Assembly: GCA_016712375.1 (NCBI GenBank)
Contig: JADJRE010000032.1
Location: 1 to 22,250, forward strand
Direction: 5' to 3'
Source: Rhodospirillales bacterium
GTDB taxonomy: Bacteria > Pseudomonadota > Alphaproteobacteria > Rhodospirillales > Defluviicoccaceae
DNA length: 22,250 nt
Under the pieces are notes generated by a model. It ran no database searches and had not been told where the DNA came from. It saw only the letters and a list, made by a program, of their open reading frames with translations. Position numbers and translations under genes: made by a program. Of this stretch, positions 1 through 6,971 are shown in pieces (within the stretch, counting starts at the first letter, position 1; each line of letters opens with the position of its first letter).

Positions 1-2230
1 GCGCTGAGTCGCCGAACCCGTATCGGGCGTGGCTTTTCAGGTGGACTTGTGTCAGCACGATTCCCTCGAACCGCTTGGTGGCGGTGGCGAGCTGCATCGC
101 CGCGTACTTGACCACCTCCCGACGCGTCGCTCCCCAGCGCACCACCATCACTGTCGCGGCGGCCGCGTTGGCGAGGAACAGAGCATCGGTGAGCGCCATC
201 AGCGGCGGCGTGTCGATAACGATCGTCTCGTACCGGTTCTCCAGCTGCCGCAGCAGCTCCGGAAACGTCGGAGTGGCCAAGAGGTCGCTGGCGTTGAGCT
301 GTCGCTGACCCGCGACAATGACGTCGGCAGAGGTGCGTGGGTCGCGCTGAATGACCTGCTCGAGCGCAGCGGCGCCCGACAGCAGTTCGGTCAGACCCGG
401 ACGCAAGGCGAGCTGCAGGGTGTCCGCGACGTGTGAGCGGTGCAGATCGGCGTCGATCAACAGCACCCGATGTCCGGTGTTGGCGAGCATGCGCACCAGC
501 GACAGGGCTGTCGTCGACTTGCCTTCGTTGGCCTCCGCCGAAGTTAGCGCAATGCTGCGCGGCAGGTGGCCGAACGACGCCATCGCCAGCTTATTGTAAA
601 TCGACCGAATAGCGTCGGCGTGCACCGAAGCAGGGTGATCCAGCACCTGCGTCGTCAGCTGCTTGCGCCGCCGCGCCTTGCTGCCGCTACCGCCGGCTGG
701 TACGTGGGCCAGGACCGGCACGCCTAGGTCGTGCTCAACCTGGTGAGCGCTGCGAAAGCCCGCGTCCATGGCCTCGGCGGCAGCGGCGAGCGGCAGGCTT
801 GCGACCAATCCCGCGAGCACCGCCAGCAGCATGATGAGACCGGGCTGCGGGAAAGATGGTTCGTCTGGGATGGCCGGCCGGGAGATGATGCGAGCGTAGG
901 CGGCTACCGAGCGCGCGTCCTCGCGAGCGCTCGACTCGATGAACGCCGCCATGAACTTCTCCAGCAGCAGCCTGTTGGCCTCAGCCTCGCGCTCCAGACC
1001 GCGCAGCGCGATCGAGGCGGTGTTCGCCTCCGATCCCTGCTGTTTCAGTCCGTTCAGATCCTTGGCAAACGCAGCCTCACGGATGCGCGCGGCTTCCGCC
1101 TTGCTTTCCAGGCCGCGGACGATCTTCTTCACCTCCGCGTCGAGGGCATCTTTCAGCCGCTGCTTCTCGGCGGCGAGCTGGATCATCTGCGGGTGGCGGG
1201 GGCCGAACTTCTCGCTCATTTCCGCTTCGCGCCGCTCGATGCCCACCAGTTCGCCGCGAAATCCCTGGATCAGGCCAGAGTTCAGGATTTGAACCAGCGC
1301 GTCCGTGTCGTCACTTCGCCCCAGCAGTCGTCGTGCCTGCGCCGCCTCCGCCTCGGCGGCGAGCCGGCTCGCCGTTGCGTCGATCAGCTTCAAGTTGAGG
1401 TCGGCGATCTGCGCGGCGACGAGAGAAGACTTGTCACCCTGAAAAAGATCGTGCTGACGGCGATAGGCCTCGACGTTCCGCTCCGCTTCGAGGACCTTGT
1501 TGCGCAGTTGCTGGACGTTCGACGCCAGCCATTCGCTGGCACGACGCGCATTGGCGAGCCGTTCCTCATAACGCGAGGCGAAATAAGCGTCGCCCAGCGT
1601 ATCGACGACCTTCGCCGCCAGCGCCGGATCGGGCGCGGTGAAGGTTACGTTGAAGACCTTCGACCGCCCCACCTGCTTGACTTCCAGATGATTTTCAAAG
1701 CGCTTGACGACATCGGCGCGCTGCTTGGCGGCCCTCTGTTCTGCGGTCAGGGGGATGCCTGGCGTGAGCCAGCCCTCTGGCAGCTGACGGCGCAACCACG
1801 GCAGCACCTCGATGCCGGAAAGCCAGCCGCTGCTCCGGCTCAGAGCCGGGTTGAAGACGGGGTCGTCGTCCAGGTGGAGCTGGTCGATGACCTTTTCGGC
1901 AAGCTCGCGCGACTTGAGGATCTCGACTTCGTTCAGGATACCGGCGACGGCGCCGGCTTCGTCCTGTGCTGCGGAGGCGTTGCCCTGCAACTCGCCGACC
2001 GGCTGGCCGCGCGTTTCGAAGGCGAGCTTCAGTACCGCCGTGTACCGCTGTGGCAGCACCTGCGTGACCAGCGCCGCCAGCAGCGCACAGCCGAGAATCG
2101 TCGCGACTATCAGGCCTTTGCGACGCGTCAGCACCTTCAGCAGGTAGCCGCGCTCCAAGCTCGGTGGCATCGCAGGCGTGGAGACCGGCACGGAAGCATT
2201 AGCAACGCGAATGTTCAGATGATCGTACAT
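1..2230 (-). CDS. Wzc/GumC-like polysaccharide co-polymerase with tyrosine-kinase domain (3' end outside window)
   Basis: An inner-membrane protein that controls export and chain length of an extracellular polysaccharide and carries a cytoplasmic bacterial tyrosine kinase. The frame is open from ATG 2230 to the left edge, about 743 codons. A Wzz-type N-terminus has a membrane helix at about residues 39-59. A long charged periplasmic part rich in Glu, Lys, Arg and Gln (about 170-430, coiled-coil-like) follows, then a second helix at about 460-485. The kinase domain shows Walker A (EANEGKST, about 567), Walker A' (VLLIDADLHRS, about 586) and Walker B (IVIDTPPLMALTDA, about 666). The last visible residues, HARYGFGDSA, sit just before where the C-terminal tyrosine cluster is expected, so that cluster cannot be assessed. 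No strong ribosome binding site precedes the start, and no in-frame ATG lies just upstream. It follows the glycosyltransferase on the same strand after a 415-base gap, so it may have its own promoter. Confidence 0.93.
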   Translation of the reverse strand, partial: MYDHLNIRVANASVPVSTPAMPPSLERGYLLKVLTRRKGLIVATILGCALLAALVTQVLPQRYTAVLKLAFETRGQPVGELQGNASAAQDEAGAVAGILNEVEILKSRELAEKVIDQLHLDDDPVFNPALSRSSGWLSGIEVLPWLRRQLPEGWLTPGIPLTAEQRAAKQRADVVKRFENHLEVKQVGRSKVFNVTFTAPDPALAAKVVDTLGDAYFASRYEERLANARRASEWLASNVQQLRNKVLEAERNVEAYRRQHDLFQGDKSSLVAAQIADLNLKLIDATASRLAAEAEAAQARRLLGRSDDTDALVQILNSGLIQGFRGELVGIERREAEMSEKFGPRHPQMIQLAAEKQRLKDALDAEVKKIVRGLESKAEAARIREAAFAKDLNGLKQQGSEANTASIALRGLEREAEANRLLLEKFMAAFIESSAREDARSVAAYARIISRPAIPDEPSFPQPGLIMLLAVLAGLVASLPLAAAAEAMDAGFRSAHQVEHDLGVPVLAHVPAGGSGSKARRRKQLTTQVLDHPASVHADAIRSIYNKLAMASFGHLPRSIALTSAEANEGKSTTALSLVRMLANTGHRVLLIDADLHRSHVADTLQLALRPGLTELLSGAAALEQVIQRDPRTSADVIVAGQRQLNASDLLATPTFPELLRQLENRYETIVIDTPPLMALTDALFLANAAAATVMVVRWGATRREVVKYAAMQLATATKRFEGIVLTQVHLKSHARYGFGDSA

Positions 2231-2302
2231 CGGGAATCCATTCGTTCCGACGCTTCCTGCTGTCCTCGGCACGCCACGGCATGCGGCTGTGCTGCGGCGT
2301 CG

Positions 2303-2319
2303 CCGGCCATCACGGCCGG
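2303..2319 (-). promoter_or_regulatory. Hairpin in the Wzc-like gene leader
   Basis: A perfect inverted repeat CCGGCC-ATCAC-GGCCGG (6-bp stem, 5-base loop) lies about 75 bases upstream of the start codon, within the likely 5' leader. It could be an RNA hairpin or a binding site. Only the symmetry is seen; the role is unknown. Confidence 0.35.
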
Positions 2320-2431
2320 TTGCAGCGTCGTGTGGAGAGGTTGCTTGCGAGGCAGGCACCGCGTTGCAGCATCGGCGGCTGCCACCGGGCGATGCCATGC
2401 GGCAACGCCCAGTGTATGACTCGACCGATCG

Positions 2432-2445
2432 CTGTGATCACACAG
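2432..2445. promoter_or_regulatory. Palindrome TGTGATCACA, candidate operator
   Basis: The perfect 10-bp palindrome TGTGATCACA (2433-2442) lies at the edge of the AT-rich block upstream of the Wzc-like gene. Its half-sites resemble the TGTGA/TCACA halves of CRP-family sites, but the normal 6-base spacer is missing, so it is not a standard CRP site. It can also form a CTGTG/CACAG stem. Candidate operator only. Confidence 0.3.
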
Positions 2446-2645
2446 AACCGTACATCCTTTAGGTAAAGAAAATCTGTACGACACGCTGCGACAACCTTGG
2501 TACACGCAGAAAATACTCCTTATTGCCAAAACCAACAGTATCTTATATACACGTACTAGGTTCTGGCTTACTTTTTCATCGTACGAAGTAAATATGAATA
2601 TGTCAGTGCCGCCCGTCACTCTGTGATATCTAAAGCAGTTTGAAG

Positions 2646-3770
2646 TCAACTATGCAAAGTCATGGCTTGCATCATCACCATATTCACTTGCTTGACATCG
2701 AAAACGTCTTCCGCGATCCGCCGACTGGCTTGTCCCATGCGAGCAGCGAGTGATGGATCGGTGATGAACCGGCGCATCGCGGCGGCGAGCGAGGCGGGAT
2801 CGCGCTTCGGGACGACGAAGCCGTTCAATCCGTCGACAGTCGTTTGCCGACAGGCGGAGATGTCGGTGGTGATCACTGGCCGGCCCGTGGCAAGCGCCTC
2901 GATGACCGTGCGCGGCAGCCCCTCGCGGTAGTAGGTGGGCAGCACGAAGGTTGTGCAGGAACGCAGGAATGGGCGAACGTCGTCGGTCTGGCCGAGATAC
3001 TCGACGACGTTCTCCGCGCGCCAGGCGGCGATGTCGTCGCTTGACAGCGCGCCGGGATTACTGTCCAGCGGCCCGAGCAGCTGGAAGCGCGCATGCGGCA
3101 CGTCTTGCTTCAGCCGGCGCGCCGCTTCGACGAAATCCAGGATTCCCTTTTCACGCAGCAGCCGGGCGATCAACAGGAAGGCGGGCTCCCCCGACGGCGC
3201 CGGCGTAAAGGCGTACTGGCCAAGATCAATTCCGGTGCCGTTGATCTTGACGACGTGTTGATCCGCCCGCACCAACCGCTCGGCACGGACGAACGTCTCG
3301 TCGGCGTCGTTGAGCACAAAGACACCGGCGCAGCAGCGCAAACTGACGCGCAGCAGGTTGGTGATCATCGTCCGCAACGCTTTTCGTCGAAACTCGTCGC
3401 CTTCCGCGAACGCCCAGCCGAAGCCTTCGATCATCGCGAAAACGTCCCTGATGCCGGCCAACCGGGCGGCAAGGGGACCAACAACATTCTGCTTGGTGCT
3501 GTGGCTGAGGACGATATCGGCGCGTTCGCCGCGCAGGATGTGCGCGAGGGCGACGACTTCGCCGACCGCGCCTAGCGGATCCAGACCCGTCTGGTCGAGG
3601 GAGACCGGACGGTAGTTGGCACCGAGGCCGGTGATTGTCGCGATGAGCTTGTCGACCCGCGGGCCGCAAACGACCACCCGGTGGCCCGCTGCCACCATGT
3701 CGCGTATGAGCCAGCCGCGAAACTTGTCGGTATCCCGATCACCGATGATCGCCACGGTTCTGCTGTGCAT
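2646..3770 (-). CDS. Glycosyltransferase family 4 (GT-B fold)
   Basis: Transfers a sugar from an activated donor to a growing lipid-linked saccharide on the cytoplasmic face of the membrane. The chosen start (ATG 3770, MHSRTVAIIGDRD) gives 374 residues, normal for GT4; the frame is open further upstream but that part is not protein-like and runs into the previous gene. The N-terminal domain opens with a Rossmann strand and contains VLSHSTKQNVVGPLAARLAG and an IEGFGWAF segment seen in CapM/WbpH-like enzymes. The C-terminal donor-binding domain has FLLIARLLREKGILDF (about 190-205) and the E-x7-E signature in YREGLPRTVIEA (about 290-301), followed by GRPVITTDISACR. It starts 28 bases after the O-antigen-ligase-like gene and is probably co-transcribed with it. 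Donor and acceptor sugars cannot be predicted. Confidence 0.93.
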   Translation of the reverse strand: MHSRTVAIIGDRDTDKFRGWLIRDMVAAGHRVVVCGPRVDKLIATITGLGANYRPVSLDQTGLDPLGAVGEVVALAHILRGERADIVLSHSTKQNVVGPLAARLAGIRDVFAMIEGFGWAFAEGDEFRRKALRTMITNLLRVSLRCCAGVFVLNDADETFVRAERLVRADQHVVKINGTGIDLGQYAFTPAPSGEPAFLLIARLLREKGILDFVEAARRLKQDVPHARFQLLGPLDSNPGALSSDDIAAWRAENVVEYLGQTDDVRPFLRSCTTFVLPTYYREGLPRTVIEALATGRPVITTDISACRQTTVDGLNGFVVPKRDPASLAAAMRRFITDPSLAARMGQASRRIAEDVFDVKQVNMVMMQAMTLHS

Positions 3771-3798
3771 TGCGATTGATGTCTTTCGTCGGGGTGGT

Positions 3799-5067
3799 CT
3801 AAGACGACAGCGGCGGGAACGGGCGCACGATCGGTCCGAGCGTGTGCGTTGCTGCCAAGGCGGCTCTTGCCGGCTGCCGCTGCATGCAGATGACGTACAA
3901 TCCCCAGGCCAGACCGACCTGTATCCACAGCGATCGCCAATGAAGCGTATCGACAAATGCGCTGTTGACGAGGACGCCCGCCAATGACGCGGCGACCACG
4001 GCACCCAGCGGCGCCAAGGGTCCGCCAATCAGCGCGCTCCTGAACGCCACCAGCAGGGTCAGCACGAAGAACAGGAACACGCAGACGAAGCCAGCGATGC
4101 CGTTTTCCAGGATGGTTCGGACATAGAGGCTGTGGGCGCTGACACCGTGCATATCGACCCGCGGCTCGAACTGGCCGGGTCCGAGGCCGAGCGGTTCCCG
4201 GAAGGCAATGTCGATACCTTCCTGCTGCGCACCGAACCGATCGGCGTCGTAGTCCTGCATCGCCGCGCGTTCATCGATGAAATCGCCATAATGGGTCAGC
4301 GAGATCACGCCGATGCTGCCGCCGCCGATCACCGCGAGCACGATGGCCACCGTCGCCCAGTAGCGCCCGGCGCCGCGTCCGCGGCTCTCCCATGCACGCA
4401 ACCCGAGATACAGAGCCAGCGATAACGCCAGGTTCATCCACGCCGCCCGCGAGGCGGAGAAGACGACGCCGAGGACCAGGGACAGCAACGCCAGAAAGAT
4501 TACCGGCCACCATCCGGGCCGACGCGGCTGACGCTCGAGCAGCGCCATGAGGTAGAGGATCGAGATGACCAGGGACGGACCGTAGACGTTCGGATCCTTG
4601 AAGAAGGCCTGAACCCGGCTAGGGTCGAACATCACCATGTCGAGCGGCAGCAGCCCAACGAACGCCGCCAGGGTGATGACGGTAGAGATCACTGACGAGA
4701 TGCAGTAGCCGATCAGCACGAAGTCCGCTGCCTCGGGCCAGGTCGCTACCATGGCGAAGATGACGACGCCGACCAGAATCATGAAGAACGTCACCGCCAT
4801 GAACAGCATCATCAGCGGGATTTCGGTAGCAAACATTCCCGAGACGGCGTTGCAGAGCGCGAAGCCGCACAGAATCGCGACGGGCAGGAGCAGGTCGCGG
4901 TGCAGCAGGGGATGCAAGCGCAACAGCAACACCCCGGCGAGGACGATGAAGGCGAGATCAAACGGCGCTGGCTCGACAATGACGAAGCTGCTGAGCGAGA
5001 ACACGGCAACGATCATCATCGCGGCCGTCCTCGGGCACCCGACTGCCGGCACGGTGGGTTCGCTCAT
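3799..5067 (-). CDS. O-antigen ligase / Wzy-like polysaccharide polymerase
   Basis: A polytopic membrane protein of 422 residues with about ten to twelve hydrophobic segments. It belongs by appearance to the O-antigen ligase/polymerase superfamily (Wzy_C domain), whose members join undecaprenyl-linked glycans to an acceptor or to each other at the periplasmic face. Family-like features are FFKDPNVYGPSLVISILYLM at about 165, the FSASRAAWMNL helix, a large periplasmic loop at about 265-310 containing REPLGLGPGQFE, and AHSLYVRTILENG at about 310, the conserved His-containing segment before the last helices. Ligase and polymerase cannot be told apart by sequence alone. The start at ATG 5067 is the first Met of the frame; the ribosome binding site is weak. 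It is the first gene of a probable two-gene transcript with the GT4 gene. Confidence 0.9.
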   Translation of the reverse strand: MSEPTVPAVGCPRTAAMMIVAVFSLSSFVIVEPAPFDLAFIVLAGVLLLRLHPLLHRDLLLPVAILCGFALCNAVSGMFATEIPLMMLFMAVTFFMILVGVVIFAMVATWPEAADFVLIGYCISSVISTVITLAAFVGLLPLDMVMFDPSRVQAFFKDPNVYGPSLVISILYLMALLERQPRRPGWWPVIFLALLSLVLGVVFSASRAAWMNLALSLALYLGLRAWESRGRGAGRYWATVAIVLAVIGGGSIGVISLTHYGDFIDERAAMQDYDADRFGAQQEGIDIAFREPLGLGPGQFEPRVDMHGVSAHSLYVRTILENGIAGFVCVFLFFVLTLLVAFRSALIGGPLAPLGAVVAASLAGVLVNSAFVDTLHWRSLWIQVGLAWGLYVICMQRQPARAALAATHTLGPIVRPFPPLSS

Positions 5068-5374
5068 CGCGCCTGGCCCTCGACCAATGCTAGGCTCCCC
5101 GATCAGGAGTACGCGCTATGCGGGTTGAACTTTCGAAGGCAATACTATAGCGCGCATCCGCTAAGCGCGCAAGGGAAAAAGCCAATAGCCATACAGCTAA
5201 AGGATGTAAGATGCGCAGCCGGCTGTAGGTGTGGATCACCCACAGCCGGCTGACAGGCTCGGTAAGCTTTTGGGAGAAATGTAAAAGGGGCGTCAGGCAG
5301 GAGCGCACGCACTGGTGCAGGTCGCCAAACGTTGACGTTGACGACTGCTAGCGTGCTTCTCCCGGATCGCCTGA
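5068..5374. other. Intergenic region upstream of the O-antigen-ligase-like gene
   Basis: No gene is supported. The region holds a strong hairpin (5216-5252, listed separately), a repeated AGCGCGC motif at about 5150-5170 and a GTTGAC direct repeat near 5331. The minus strand would carry the promoter of the ligase/GT4 transcript, and the 3' end of the beta-helix transcript lies at its right side. No clear promoter boxes were found. Confidence 0.6.
5216..5252. terminator. Strong hairpin, candidate terminator after the beta-helix gene
   Basis: Two copies of the self-complementary sequence CAGCCGGCTG (5216-5225 and 5243-5252) form an 11-bp stem, continued after one mismatch by GGTG/CACC around a 5-base loop. 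It lies about 125 bases past the stop of the beta-helix gene. There is no clear run of T on either strand, so factor-independent termination is uncertain. A processing or protein-binding role is equally possible. Confidence 0.45.
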
Positions 5375-6532
5375 TTAATGGCAGGGATTGTTTTCGTCGA
5401 AGGTGACCTGCGCGCCGGGCTTCATGCGCGAGTAGTCGTTGCCCTGCGTGTCCTTCAGGATGTTGTATGACGTGTTGGTCGTCGCGAATGCGCCCTTCGC
5501 CTGATTAATGAAGGTCGTGCGCCGCGCGGTCGTGTTGCGCGTGCCTTCATCGAGATAAATACCGGCACACGTGGTATCGATCGTCGCGTCCTGCAGGATC
5601 ACGCCATCGCAGGCCGGCTTGTAGTTCCACGCTGGATCCGCCCACTCGCAGATCGCGCCGAGGAGCAAATTGGGGCCGATTTTCAATCTCTGGAAGGTCG
5701 TATTGGTGGTGAAGTGCTCGAGGTAGAGGCCGATGCCGTTGGCCGAGGCGTCGATGTCGAGGTCCGAGAACGTCGCGTTTTTTACCGCCGTTCCGGTCCA
5801 CACACCCGTCCAGGCGCAGTTGCGGACCTTGATCCGGCTGACCTTTGCCGTGTTGCCAACCCACAGGCAGGCTTCCGACGTTCCGCCCGATGATTTCGCC
5901 ACCGGACGGGAAACGTTGCTGATCGTCAGGTCCTCCAGCACCGGGGGTGCCGCCACGGTCAGCCCGAACTTGTCAGCATCGACATAAATTCCCGTACTGC
6001 GAAATCCGCTGGCGACCACCCGCTTGATCTGCAATCCCTCTGGCTGACGGGCGGCGATGGCGGTGCCGACAACCTTGCTTCCTGAGATGGTGAGGTCCAG
6101 CAACTGCACACTCCGGGCGCCCCCCCAGATTTCGATCACCGACGTTTCGTTGGCATTCATCGGATAATAGGGGATGACGGCCTTCTTCGCGTCGGTGATG
6201 GCGAAGGCCAGGCCCCTGACGACCGCGCCTTGCCCGCAGGTTTCACTGCCGATGGTGAGGCCGGAGGTAAGGACGGCGCGGCCCTGGTTCTGGGCGTATA
6301 TCCTGTGGCCGCAGGAACTGGTGAAGTGTTCGGTGCTGGCGTATGTGCCGTCGCGCAGGACGATATCGTGCGGCTTGGCTTTTGCAAGTTCTGTCGCCAG
6401 CTGAGCGCCGTTGCCGACCGAGACGGCGCCGGCCGGGATGGCGTAAGCAGCGGGTAGCGAAGGCGCCGCAACGGCAGCGGCATGCGCTATCGCTGGGAAC
6501 AGCCAGCCCAGCGTTGCCAGGAGGTACTTCAT
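5375..6532 (-). CDS. Secreted right-handed parallel beta-helix protein
   Basis: A 385-residue protein with a signal peptide: MKYLLATLGWLFPAIAHA, with likely cleavage after AHA. The mature part has the repeating short-strand pattern of right-handed beta-helix (pectate-lyase-fold) proteins, with turns such as VVRGLAFAIT, VQLLDLTISGSKVVG, LQIKRVVASGFRSTGIYVDA and FSDLDIDASANGIGLYLEH at about 20-25 residue intervals. Eight cysteines remain after cleavage, mostly on successive coils, suggesting disulfides in the periplasm or outside the cell. Such proteins often bind, cut or epimerise polysaccharides. Next to a ligase, a glycosyltransferase and a Wzc homologue, it may act on the exported glycan, but no catalytic residues can be assigned. 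Start ATG 6532 was chosen over the upstream extension because it gives the signal peptide and follows AAAGG at proper spacing. Confidence 0.85.
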   Translation of the reverse strand: MKYLLATLGWLFPAIAHAAAVAAPSLPAAYAIPAGAVSVGNGAQLATELAKAKPHDIVLRDGTYASTEHFTSSCGHRIYAQNQGRAVLTSGLTIGSETCGQGAVVRGLAFAITDAKKAVIPYYPMNANETSVIEIWGGARSVQLLDLTISGSKVVGTAIAARQPEGLQIKRVVASGFRSTGIYVDADKFGLTVAAPPVLEDLTISNVSRPVAKSSGGTSEACLWVGNTAKVSRIKVRNCAWTGVWTGTAVKNATFSDLDIDASANGIGLYLEHFTTNTTFQRLKIGPNLLLGAICEWADPAWNYKPACDGVILQDATIDTTCAGIYLDEGTRNTTARRTTFINQAKGAFATTNTSYNILKDTQGNDYSRMKPGAQVTFDENNPCH

Positions 6533-6682
6533 CGCACAGCCTTTCTCTTGTGCGTTGGCAGGCTCGTGGAGATCGCCTGGCCGCTCCTTCGGATCTGCTT
6601 CATGGCCGCTAAGCCAAACGCCGCTGGCGGAGCCGACGTCATGACAAAGTAAGAACATATTATACCTCGAACAGGCTATTAT

Positions 6683-6697
6683 GACGGTTCAACCGTC
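6683..6697. promoter_or_regulatory. 15-bp palindrome, candidate operator
   Basis: GACGGTT-C-AACCGTC is a perfect 7+1+7 palindrome about 150 bases upstream of the beta-helix start and 275 bases upstream of the GH17 start. A tight 1-base centre fits a dimeric helix-turn-helix operator better than an RNA hairpin. No known consensus is matched. Confidence 0.4.
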
Positions 6698-6750
6698 TGA
6701 TTGGGCTGGGGCGAGCTCGGCTCGACCGCCGCCAGAAAGCGCAGGAATAT

Positions 6751-6774
6751 GGCGATCAAGTGTGTCTGATCGCC
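6751..6774 (+). promoter_or_regulatory. Inverted repeat, 8-bp stem with 8-base loop
   Basis: GGCGATCA (6751-6758) and TGATCGCC (6767-6774) are perfect complements around AGTGTGTC. It could be a hairpin in the GH17 leader or an operator with two half-sites about one helical turn and a half apart. The role is unknown. Confidence 0.35.
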
Positions 6775-6827
6775 GAAGCGCGGCTATTCCGTGGCAGCGG
6801 TGACAGATTCTGACCCTGCGTTTTTTA

Positions 6828-6852
6828 GCCTCGACAACCGATCAACCGAGGC
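6828..6852 (+). promoter_or_regulatory. Inverted repeat GCCTCG/CGAGGC in the GH17 leader
   Basis: A perfect 6-bp stem encloses 13 bases, preceded by TTTTTT at 6821-6826. It is the third symmetric element of this divergent region. Weak on its own. Confidence 0.25.
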
Positions 6853-6971
6853 GCGCGCATTGCGCGTCGCCGATGTCGAGGATGGGACGGCGTCAACGCC
6901 TGCGTTCTAGTCGCCGCCCACCGGATCCGCTAAGACACAGGAGTTCGCAAACCCGAGGCTCCTCCAACAAC

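Larger units (their letters stand above)
2231..2645. other. Gene-free leader between glycosyltransferase and Wzc-like gene
   Basis: No convincing gene is seen. A minus ORF of 144 codons crosses the region, but its composition is not protein-like and it overlaps the start of the Wzc-like gene. The half nearest the glycosyltransferase (about 2455-2665) is clearly AT-rich against the GC-rich surroundings and probably holds the promoter for the Wzc-like gene. Two symmetric elements lie between this AT-rich part and the start codon and are listed separately. No clear -35/-10 pair could be fixed by eye. Confidence 0.6.
6533..6971. other. Divergent promoter region between beta-helix and GH17 genes
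   Basis: No gene is supported in these 439 bases. Both flanking genes start here and point outward. Three perfect inverted repeats lie in a 170-base stretch (6683-6697, 6751-6774, 6828-6852), the last just after a run of six T. The density of symmetric sites suggests shared regulation or structured leaders. The AT-rich stretch near 6645-6682 is a plausible promoter core for the beta-helix gene. Confidence 0.6.

Noticed and set aside
731..2419. Plus-strand ORF of 562 codons
   Set aside because: It is the antisense shadow of the Wzc-like gene, which has clear Walker motifs on the minus strand; the plus translation is rich in Arg, Gln and Leu and has no domain.
2433..2442. CRP binding site
   Set aside because: The half-sites fit, but the 6-base spacer between TGTGA and TCACA is absent.
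2215..2649. Minus ORF of 144 codons between the GT4 and Wzc-like genes
   Set aside because: Its composition is not protein-like, it spans an AT-rich promoter-like region, and it overlaps the Wzc-like start codon.
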